From Deltaproteobacteria bacterium (GTDB taxonomy: Bacteria > Myxococcota_A > Polyangia > Palsa-1104 > JAEUJZ01), in contig JAGNNG010000061.1 in assembly GCA_017990795.1 (NCBI GenBank), positions 1 to 5,351 of the forward strand: a DNA stretch of 5,351 nucleotides, in the 5' to 3' direction. Positions 1 to 4,532 of the stretch are shown piece by piece. Under the pieces are notes generated by a model. That model saw nothing but the letters and a program-made list of their open reading frames with translations. It made no database searches and had not been told where the DNA came from. Made by a program: the position numbers and the translations under genes. How positions within the stretch are numbered: position 1 is the first letter of the stretch; each line of letters starts with the position of its first letter.

Positions 1-410
1 GCAGTGAAGCGGTCCAGCATCTCTTTGGGAAAGCCCTGCGGGAAGGTCGGAAAGGCGGTGTCGACTTGCACGCCTGCGATTTCCCAGTGCCCGGTGGTGG
101 TGTCTTTGCCAGCGCTGCGCTCGCGCATCAGGCCATAGCTGCCGCGCGTACTGCGCACCTGCGGCACCCCTTGCAGCGCCGTCAAGTTGCCCAGGCCCAG
201 CGACGCCAAGTTCGGCAGCGAGAGGCCCCCTTGCTGGCGGCTCAAGTTCCCCAGCGTGTTGGCTCCGACATCTCCATAACGCGCCGCGTCCGGGGCCGAG
301 CCACACCCGCAGGAATCAAGGACGATCATGACTACGCGGTCGATGGGTCGCGCAGCCGAGCTTGAAGTGGAAGCAGTCGCACGGGAAGCAGAGACAGAGT
401 GGGGATCCAT
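1..410 (-). CDS. deoB: Phosphopentomutase DeoB, N-terminal 136 residues (partial, runs off the left edge)
   Basis: Phosphopentomutase interconverts (deoxy)ribose-1-phosphate and -5-phosphate in cytoplasmic nucleoside catabolism, supplying the substrate of the adjacent DeoC. The reverse strand reads RVVMIVLDSCGCGSAPDAA at residues 25-43, then YGDVGANTLG, LPNLASLGLGN, and SAGKDTTTGHWEIAG at 99-113, which are hallmark blocks of the family. By alignment with the Bacillus cereus enzyme, Asp32 is the first metal ligand and Thr104 the phosphorylated threonine. The family is about 390-410 aa, so roughly two thirds lies outside the window. The ATG at 410 gives a Ser/Ala/Thr-rich extension of about 22 residues before the core. 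A weak GAAAG lies 8 nt upstream, and an in-frame GTG at 425 is a less likely alternative. It follows deoC on the same strand after 83 bp, consistent with an operon. Confidence 0.93.
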   Translation of the reverse strand, partial: MDPHSVSASRATASTSSSAARPIDRVVMIVLDSCGCGSAPDAARYGDVGANTLGNLSRQQGGLSLPNLASLGLGNLTALQGVPQVRSTRGSYGLMRERSAGKDTTTGHWEIAGVQVDTAFPTFPQGFPKEMLDRFT

Positions 411-493
411 ATCGATAACTTTCACAGATAAGCAAGGAAGTAGCCAAGCAGCGAGCCGCCCAAGTCAGGCGCTAAGCGAGCGAAAAGTCAGCG
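411..493. other. deoC-deoB intergenic spacer
   Basis: This 83-bp spacer separates two co-directional minus-strand genes. I see no convincing terminator and no strong promoter, so read-through from deoC into deoB is likely. The only structure noticed is a short GCGCT/AGCGC inverted pair near 470-495. Confidence 0.4.
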
Positions 494-1525
494 CTAATAA
501 CCGCCCGTCTTGCCGCTAGAACCGGAGGCGGCTGGAGTCGCTGGAGCTCGTCGCACAAAGCCGGTTCGTGCGGGCGGCGTCTCGGTCTTGGGAGCAGCAC
601 AGCCGGCCACAATTGAGACCGAAGCCGAGGCCCCAATGCGGCTGGCTCCGGCTGCACGCATCGCCTGCGCGTCTTCACAGGTACGCACGCCGCCCGAGGC
701 CTTCACACCCATGTCTTTGCCGACCAGCTTGCGCATGAGCGCAATGTCTTCCGCCGTCGCGCCACCCGGCCCAAAGCCAGTCGAGGTCTTTACAAAGTGC
801 GCGCCCGCTACTTTAGAGAGCGTGATGCCGATGACCTTCTCTTCTTGGTTTAGCGCGCCGGTCTCCAAGATGACTTTGACGCGCGCAGGTCGCGAGGCCT
901 CGACGACTTTGCGGATGTCCTCATGAACCGTGGCGTAGTCACGCGACTTGAGTGCGCCTTGGTTAATCACCATATCGATCTCTTCGGCGCCGGCGCGAAC
1001 CGCCTCACGAGCCTCAAAGGCCTTGGCATTTGGAGCCATGGCACCGAGGGGAAAACCAACCACGGCGCAAACCATCACGCCGCTGCCTACGAGCAGGCGC
1101 TTGGCTTGGGGCACAAAGCAGGTATTTACGCAGACCGAAGCAAACCGATGCTTGCGCGCCTCCTCACACAGCTTCTGCACGTCGGCAGCCGTGGCATCGG
1201 CCTTTAACAGCGTGTGATCAATCATGCTCGCGATATCAGTCGGAGCCTGGCCAGTGCCCTCAGCGGAGCCAATGCGCTCGGCACCTTCAGCGACGATGGC
1301 GCGCACCGCTTCGGGGCGACGCACGGCGCACATGCCGCAAGCACTGCAGTGTTCAGACGGGCCATCGTTACAAGGCTGGTCCCGAAGCGGCAGCCCGCTG
1401 CCCAGGCTTACCACCGGTCCTGCAGACCCGGCACCACCCACGCTGCCGCCTCTTTGACCCGAGAGCTGCGCAAGCACACGACGCTGAATTTCAGCAACCA
1501 ACCGATCGACCTGAGGATCAGACAT
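494..1525 (-). CDS. deoC: Deoxyribose-phosphate aldolase with N-terminal helix plus cysteine-cluster extension
   Basis: DeoC is a class I (Schiff-base) aldolase that cleaves 2-deoxyribose-5-phosphate to acetaldehyde and glyceraldehyde-3-phosphate. The core starts near residue 98 (IDHTLLKADAT) and is complete. Asp184 (EIDMVIN), Schiff-base Lys246 (FVKTSTGF) and Lys275 (GVKASGGVRT) correspond to E. coli Asp102, Lys167 and Lys201. Bacterial DeoC is usually about 220-260 aa; this one is 343. Residues 4-21 form a predicted amphipathic helix (V6, L9, V10, I13, V17, L18, L21), followed by a Gly/Ser/Ala-rich linker. Next comes a C-X7-C-X2-C-X2-C cluster (C52, C60, C63, C66) and a segment RRPEAVRAIVAEGAERIG. 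A tail of about 35 Pro/Ala/Gly-rich residues follows the core. Helix plus linker resembles microcompartment encapsulation peptides, and the cysteines could bind a metal or Fe-S cluster. Both roles are inferred. The start ATG has AGGG 4 nt upstream. It lies upstream of deoB. Confidence 0.95.
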   Translation of the reverse strand: MSDPQVDRLVAEIQRRVLAQLSGQRGGSVGGAGSAGPVVSLGSGLPLRDQPCNDGPSEHCSACGMCAVRRPEAVRAIVAEGAERIGSAEGTGQAPTDIASMIDHTLLKADATAADVQKLCEEARKHRFASVCVNTCFVPQAKRLLVGSGVMVCAVVGFPLGAMAPNAKAFEAREAVRAGAEEIDMVINQGALKSRDYATVHEDIRKVVEASRPARVKVILETGALNQEEKVIGITLSKVAGAHFVKTSTGFGPGGATAEDIALMRKLVGKDMGVKASGGVRTCEDAQAMRAAGASRIGASASVSIVAGCAAPKTETPPARTGFVRRAPATPAASGSSGKTGGY

Positions 1526-1531
1526 AAGACC

Positions 1532-1569
1532 CTGGCTTTACACCGCTTTTTACGAGGCTGTAAAGCCAG
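1532..1569 (-). promoter_or_regulatory. Perfect 11-bp inverted repeat in the deoC leader
   Basis: The arms CTGGCTTTACA (1532-1542) and TGTAAAGCCAG (1559-1569) are perfect reverse complements separated by 16 nt. In the deoC transcript the 3' arm ends 6 nt before the ATG and overlaps the presumptive AGGG ribosome-binding site (1530-1533) by two bases. It could be a regulator operator with TGTAAAG half-sites, or an RNA hairpin limiting ribosome access. No T-run follows, so it is not an intrinsic terminator. The function is inferred. Confidence 0.55.
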
Positions 1570-1833
1570 AACTAGGACCAGCGGCAAAACTTCGCGACGC
1601 CGGAAAAAATCCAAACAAAAGCTAGCCTCCCGGATCGCTTTGGATATGATGCGCCGCAAATGGCGAGTAAAGCGCAGTCCACCGTCGGAGAACTGCCTAC
1701 ATGTCGCCCGATGTTGTCGCCCGTCGTTGTCGCCCATTAACTGAACCTGAAAATCCTCCTGTGCTGCCTCTTAAGCTCGCGCCAGCGTCGCAAGCGGAAC
1801 TGCAGCCCACCTCCATGGGACCTAGGACTCCGC
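1570..1833. other. Intergenic region upstream of deoC, no gene seen
   Basis: I see no supported gene in this stretch. It contains an A-rich patch (about 1603-1620), a plus-strand TATGAT that could be a -10 box (1645-1650) but has no good -35, and a short tandem repeat at 1702-1735. A promoter for deoC should lie here on the minus strand, but no match is strong enough to call. Confidence 0.4.
1702..1735. repeat. 13-bp tandem repeat, about 2.6 copies
   Basis: Units begin at 1702 (TGTCGCCCGATGT), 1715 (TGTCGCCCGTCGT) and 1728 (TGTCGCCC, partial). The 9-bp head TGTCGCCCG is identical in the first two units, and the four-base tail varies. It lies in non-coding DNA about 180 bp upstream of deoC. 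No function is evident. Confidence 0.6.
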
Positions 1834-2139
1834 ATGAGACTGCCGACTCCGCAGATTGGCTCGCATCAGCCTGGCGCTCACTTTAGGCTGGCGCGCATGC
1901 GCTGGGAGCGCCGTCGTCAACGCGACAGCCGCCCGCCCGCGACCCCAGCGGAAACTGCGACCGCCGAGCTCTCCCTCGATACCATCCAGCGGCTCTTGGA
2001 GCAGCTGATCGGGGCAGCCAACAGCCGCGGCCTGTGTCTAGTGCAGCTGGCCAAACTAGCGGCGCTGCCTCCATCTGAAGCGGCTCTGCTAAGCAAGCGC
2101 TGCTGCTGCGCAGACTGCTGGCGCACCCGAGCCAACTAG
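1834..2139 (+). CDS. Small hypothetical protein, 101 aa (weak)
   Basis: I do not recognise this ORF. Evidence for coding is modest: an AGGA (1824-1827) sits 6 nt before the ATG, and third codon positions look GC-biased. Residues about 45-87 have a helical Leu/Ala-rich pattern (LSLDTIQRLLEQLIG, then LVQLAKLAALPPSEAALLSKR). The N-terminal 40 residues are basic and Pro/Arg-rich. The C-terminus is odd, with four cysteines in a short span (CCCADCW). The reading frame just after residue 87 in another phase (LLLRRLLAHPSQLAPPLEAV) looks more natural, so a frameshifted remnant is possible. It may also be spurious. It stands alone between the divergent deoC and the plus-strand gene at 2346. Confidence 0.3.
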   Translation: MRLPTPQIGSHQPGAHFRLARMRWERRRQRDSRPPATPAETATAELSLDTIQRLLEQLIGAANSRGLCLVQLAKLAALPPSEAALLSKRCCCADCWRTRAN

Positions 2140-2345
2140 CGCCCCCACTGGAAGCTGTAACACCCTGGCCCCTCTTGGGGCGGCGCGGCCCAAGCTGGCA
2201 CGGGCGCTCATCAGCGTCGGTCACGCCGCAAGCAATCGAGAGATAGCCGAGCCAGCGTAATTTTGTGCGAAGATAGAAAGCTAAGAAGTCATAGGCAACC
2301 GCTGACTTTTCCCAAAAGCCAGTTTCATCGCGAGGACGTGGGCTC
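2140..2345. other. Intergenic leader of the 2346 gene
   Basis: No gene is seen. A small GCCCC/GGGGC hairpin lies at 2168-2181 without a T-run. From about 2257 the sequence becomes noticeably AT-richer, as expected of a promoter and leader for the gene at 2346. A TTGTGC at 2263-2268 is a possible -35, but no well-spaced -10 is convincing. CTTTT/AAAAG (2306-2318) forms a tiny palindrome. Confidence 0.35.
2332..2336 (+). promoter_or_regulatory. Ribosome-binding site deciding a TTG start
   Basis: GAGGA lies 9 nt before TTG 2346, 18 nt before GTG 2355 and 30 nt before ATG 2367. The spacing supports the rare TTG as the start of the 209-aa protein. Confidence 0.5.
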
Positions 2346-2975
2346 TTGATTAGCGTGAATTCAACAATGTTTGAGCAAACGTGGGAAGTAGCCGTCAAGC
2401 TCTGCAAGCAAGGCAAGATCAGTGGCCGCAACTTCTCTGTCGGGGTTGCGCTTCACGCGCAGCCTGAAAACACCAATGACAAGCGGCCTCGCTGGACCAT
2501 CATGGGCGGCGACGGCAAGCCTGTCTTCACCGCGCCTCCCGAGGAAGAGACTGACGGCGCAGCGCTATTTACGATCGCCAAGCGCTTCATCGAGCTAGAG
2601 GACGCCACCCAGCGCGGCGTCACCCTGCCCGACTACACCCCAGATCCACGCCGCACCTATAAAGACAGCCTGCGCGAGTGGGGGCTGATGGACGAGGCAG
2701 GCCGCGTCATCAAGGCCTATGACCACGACCCCGAGCCGCTGCTCGGCTACGTTGTTCGCGTCGGTGAGGTCTACGCCTACGGCATCGTCAAGCAGTCGGC
2801 GCTCAGCGAAGGCACCATCACCCCGACGGGCGCCTGCGACAATCCCGAGGAGGCTCGTCGCCGCGCCAGTGAGCTGCTGATGCTGGCCCTGGTCCGTGGC
2901 GCCACCGTCATGGGTATGAACGGCGTGCCCGCGGTCATCGACCTCTCTGCCGACGCTGACGACGACAACAGCTAA
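2346..2975 (+). CDS. Hypothetical protein, 209 aa, family not recognised
   Basis: This is a clearly coding ORF with a GC-rich third position over its full length, but I recognise no family. It has no signal peptide or membrane segment and looks like a soluble cytoplasmic protein. Visible blocks are a charged N-terminal part (EVAVKLCKQGKISGRNFSVG), an acidic middle with PPEEETDGAALFTIAKRFIELEDA, and a Pro/Asp-rich linker (LPDYTPDPRRTYKDSLREWG). A beta-like segment (LLGYVVRVGEVYAYGIVK) follows, then a helix rich in Ala/Arg (EEARRRASELLMLALVRGA) and an acidic tail ending DADDDNS. The TTG at 2346 is favoured because GAGGA (2332-2336) is 9 nt upstream. An ATG at 2367 would remove seven residues but lacks a close ribosome site. 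The gene is convergent with the acetyltransferase gene downstream, with 45 bp between. Confidence 0.8.
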   Translation: MISVNSTMFEQTWEVAVKLCKQGKISGRNFSVGVALHAQPENTNDKRPRWTIMGGDGKPVFTAPPEEETDGAALFTIAKRFIELEDATQRGVTLPDYTPDPRRTYKDSLREWGLMDEAGRVIKAYDHDPEPLLGYVVRVGEVYAYGIVKQSALSEGTITPTGACDNPEEARRRASELLMLALVRGATVMGMNGVPAVIDLSADADDDNS

Positions 2976-2999
2976 GCCACAGCCCCGCTTTCCGACCCC

Positions 3000-3022
3000 A
3001 GCGCGTCCTGCAACAGGGCGCT
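3000..3022. terminator. Hairpin between convergent genes, possible weak bidirectional terminator
   Basis: AGCGC (3000-3004) and CCTG (3007-3010) pair with GCGCT (3018-3022) and CAGG (3014-3017). This gives a 9-bp stem with a 2-nt bulge and a CAA loop. It sits between the convergent 209-aa gene and the GNAT gene, touching the GNAT stop codon. Neither strand has a following T-run, so a classic intrinsic terminator is not shown. Confidence 0.3.
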
Positions 3023-3503
3023 ACTCCCGGCTCAAGTCCCTGCGAAATACTCGTCGCGGCAGCACCTCAAAACCCAGGCGCTCATAAAGGTTCGCCGCAC
3101 GTGCGTGGCTGTGCTCGACCTCTAGGTCCACCGCGACGCAGCCGACCCGGCGCGCCTCGGCCAGCGACGCTCGCACCAGCTGCTCACCCAGACCGTGACC
3201 GCGAAGCACCGGCAGGACATACAGCTCCTCCAGCCGCGCCACCAGGCCGCCGAGCTCCGGCGTCCACAAGTAGACCAGGAACGCCATCCCGACGATATCG
3301 TGACTCGGCCCCAGGCCCTGCCCGGCCTGCTTGGCCACCAAGATGGTGCCCCGCTCAGGCCGCAGCACCACCTCCGCCACCGAGCGCTCCAGCCCCGCTT
3401 GATCGAGCGGAATCTGGTGCTCATCCAGCTGCGCGCGCAGCAGCGCCGATACCGCCGACTGCTCCTGCGCGACCATGACTGCAATCTGTACACTACGGCT
3501 CAT
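3021..3503 (-). CDS. GNAT-family N-acetyltransferase, 160 aa
   Basis: GNAT enzymes transfer an acetyl group from acetyl-CoA to an amine; the substrate here cannot be read from sequence. Motif A is clear at residues 91-106 (LEELYVLPVLRGHGLG), including the R-G-x-G-x-G pyrophosphate-binding loop. Motif B follows as ANLYERLGFEVLPR (137-150). The N-terminal helix region ALLRAQLDEHQIPLD (20-34) and the total length are normal for a single-domain GNAT. ATG 3503 is preferred over TTG 3509 and the internal ATG at codon 10, because VQIAVMVAQEQSAVSALLRAQ aligns with the usual first strand and helix. Its ribosome site is weak. It begins 25 bp after the beta-lactamase stop on the same strand, so cotranscription is plausible. 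Unlike the lactamase it is GC-rich, so it is probably a resident gene and not part of the imported segment. Confidence 0.88.
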   Translation of the reverse strand: MSRSVQIAVMVAQEQSAVSALLRAQLDEHQIPLDQAGLERSVAEVVLRPERGTILVAKQAGQGLGPSHDIVGMAFLVYLWTPELGGLVARLEELYVLPVLRGHGLGEQLVRASLAEARRVGCVAVDLEVEHSHARAANLYERLGFEVLPRRVFRRDLSRE

Positions 3504-3504
3504 G

Positions 3505-3530
3505 GGCAAATTCCGCTCTTTTGTTGATTT
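3505..3530. repeat. Imperfect direct repeat, copy A (3' side of the beta-lactamase)
   Basis: This 26-bp stretch begins GGCAAATTCC and ends TTGATTT. It matches 4451-4473 in the same orientation: 22 of the 23 bases of copy B occur in order here. Copy A carries four extra bases (GCT and a G), and copy B has one extra A. It overlaps the last two bases of the lactamase stop codon and the leader of the GNAT gene. The low-complexity A/T content makes chance similarity possible. Confidence 0.45.
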
Positions 3531-4386
3531 ATAGTGGGGCGTTTAACAAGCCCATCGCCTGCAAAACCGATTCGGTAATTTTCCGCGCTACCGGACCACC
3601 GTAAACATCACTTTCGGTAAATGAGCGAATATGCGTTGCAAATGCATATGGTCGACCTTCTTTTTCAACATAACCGACAAACCAACCGTCATTTACCAGC
3701 TTGCCTGCTTCGTGATGACTGCCGCTGCTGCCGGTCTTGCCACGAAAGACAACATTCTGATCTTTCGACAAAACCATAATCTCTTTAACAATATCCATTG
3801 AGCGCTGTTTAACGGGCAGTTCATTATTAATGAATTTGCGCATAAACTGCACTTGCTGTTCAGCGTTAATCTTGAGCGAAGAAGTCACCCAAAACTTGGT
3901 TAAACCGCCAGATATATCGCGATTTCCATAGGCCAATTTATCGATATATTCACGCATCTTCGGCAGACCAACCCGCGTGGCCAGCTCTTGATAATACCAA
4001 AGCACAGAGTCGCGCATTGCCGTCTGAAGCGTGTGATCGTGGTTCAAGACCTCGCGATCACGATTCTTGCCATCCCATTTAATTAAAAAGTCCTTATCGG
4101 CAATCGCACCGGAGTCCAGACCGATTAGCGAATTAGGGACTTTAAAAGATGAACATGGCGAATATGCCTGCTGACATTCTTTTTCATTATAACGAATGTA
4201 CTTGTTCGTCTTTACATCAAGCAGCACAAAGCAAGCCTGATAACCAGCAAAAAACCGTGCGAGATCGACTTTTGGCAACGTGTCGCTGGCAGTTGCGACC
4301 AGCGCAGGCGGCTTATCGGCAAATGCCAGCGGCGAAGCAAGAACCAATCCAGCAGCCCACATAAACTGTCGTCGCATCATCATCAT
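3529..4386 (-). CDS. bla: Class D (OXA-type) serine beta-lactamase, 285 aa
   Basis: This is a periplasmic enzyme that hydrolyses beta-lactams through an acyl-serine intermediate. The signal peptide (residues 1-23) has charged RR, a hydrophobic core and an AFA cleavage site before DKPP. Class D motifs are in order: S79-S-F-K82 (nucleophile and carbamylated lysine), S127-V-L129 (the S-x-V motif, with Leu at the third position), Y153-G-N155, a Trp at 166 (FW), and K217-T-G219. The C-terminal GWFVGYVE also fits. Length is normal for the family. The motif layout looks closest to OXA-1/OXA-10/OXA-48-type enzymes, but no named allele is recognised and the substrate range cannot be predicted. The first of four tandem ATGs is chosen because GGAGAGGG lies 8 nt upstream. 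The gene is distinctly AT-richer than its neighbours, is flanked by a direct repeat, and precedes a GNAT gene by 25 bp. These features suggest acquisition. Confidence 0.95.
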   Translation of the reverse strand: MMMMRRQFMWAAGLVLASPLAFADKPPALVATASDTLPKVDLARFFAGYQACFVLLDVKTNKYIRYNEKECQQAYSPCSSFKVPNSLIGLDSGAIADKDFLIKWDGKNRDREVLNHDHTLQTAMRDSVLWYYQELATRVGLPKMREYIDKLAYGNRDISGGLTKFWVTSSLKINAEQQVQFMRKFINNELPVKQRSMDIVKEIMVLSKDQNVVFRGKTGSSGSHHEAGKLVNDGWFVGYVEKEGRPYAFATHIRSFTESDVYGGPVARKITESVLQAMGLLNAPL

Positions 4387-4394
4387 ATGTTTTG

Positions 4395-4402
4395 CCCTCT
4401 CC
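4395..4402 (-). promoter_or_regulatory. Strong ribosome-binding site of the beta-lactamase
   Basis: GGAGAGGG on the minus strand ends 8 nt before the first ATG (4386) of a run of four consecutive ATG codons. This fixes the start at the first ATG. Confidence 0.7.
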
Positions 4403-4419
4403 GGTTAGATAGGTAGGAA

Positions 4420-4450
4420 GCCTACTGAGATAGCCAACGTCTCAGTAGGC
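4420..4450 (-). promoter_or_regulatory. Perfect 11-bp inverted repeat in the beta-lactamase leader
   Basis: GCCTACTGAGA (4420-4430) and TCTCAGTAGGC (4440-4450) are perfect reverse complements around a 9-nt loop. The repeat lies between the upstream hydrolase and the lactamase ribosome site. A second pair abuts it: TTTTGCC (4390-4396) with GGCAAAA (4451-4457), which would draw the ribosome site into the structure. Neither strand shows an immediate T-run. It may be an operator, a leader-RNA hairpin, or part of the imported segment's end. Confidence 0.55.
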
Positions 4451-4473
4451 GGCAAAATTCCCTTTTTTGATTT
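4451..4473. repeat. Imperfect direct repeat, copy B (5' side of the beta-lactamase)
   Basis: This is the partner of 3505-3530 in the same orientation, beginning GGCAAAATTCCC and ending TTGATTT. The two copies bracket the lactamase coding region and its leader hairpin, about 945 bp apart, and coincide approximately with the AT-rich segment's limits. Confidence 0.45.
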
Positions 4474-4500
4474 GAAATTATGATGATGCGTTGTGGCTAC

Positions 4501-4529
4501 TTCGCAGCGTCACGTAGCGTGGCGACGAA
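4501..4529 (-). terminator. Weak hairpin just after the hydrolase stop codon
   Basis: CACG (4511-4514) and CGTG (4518-4521) pair around TAG, and TTCG (4501-4504) can pair with CGAA (4526-4529) with mismatches between. It starts a few bases past the hydrolase stop. There is no T-run, so termination is only possible, not shown. Confidence 0.2.
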
Positions 4530-4532
4530 ACA

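Larger units (their letters stand above)
4373..4490. repeat. Outer inverted repeat around the lactamase leader
   Basis: CGCATCATCATCATA (4373-4387), which encodes the lactamase start, is mirrored by TATGATGATGCG at 4479-4490 with one CAT unit fewer. With the two inner pairs this makes the 118-bp leader loosely palindromic around 4433. The CAT triplet repeat lowers its significance. Confidence 0.4.

Noticed and set aside
1603..1620. Third copy of the lactamase-flanking repeat in the A-rich patch upstream of deoC
   Set aside because: The resemblance is limited to AAATC and CAAAAG with gaps and lacks the GGAATTTGCC half, so it is most likely chance A-richness.
1408..1737. Minus-strand 109-codon ORF covering the deoC start region
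   Set aside because: It overlaps the DeoC N-terminus in another frame, has no plausible ribosome site and shows no family motif.
1030..1744. Long plus-strand ORFs opposite deoC
   Set aside because: They overlap the clearly conserved deoC frame on the other strand and their translations are basic, Arg/His/Gln-rich and featureless, typical of antisense shadows in GC-rich DNA.
2140..2235. Frameshifted continuation of the 1834 ORF
   Set aside because: The alternative phase looks protein-like for about 50 codons, but a stop precedes it in that frame and no homology is recognised, so a frameshift cannot be claimed.
1883..2431. Minus-strand 182-codon ORF
   Set aside because: It overlaps the start of the better supported 2346 gene and runs through the AT-rich leader; the translation is low in conserved-looking structure.
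3101..3527. Other ORFs overlapping the GNAT gene on both strands
   Set aside because: The GNAT frame has unmistakable motif A and B; the alternatives are Pro/Arg/Ser- or Trp/Arg-rich shadow translations.
3529..4500. Integron gene cassette with attC sites around the beta-lactamase
   Set aside because: GTTAAAC near the stop and GTTAGAT in the leader match the core GTTRRRY in isolation, but paired RYYYAAC/GTTRRRY boundaries in the right order and spacing with an imperfect stem are missing, and no integrase is present.
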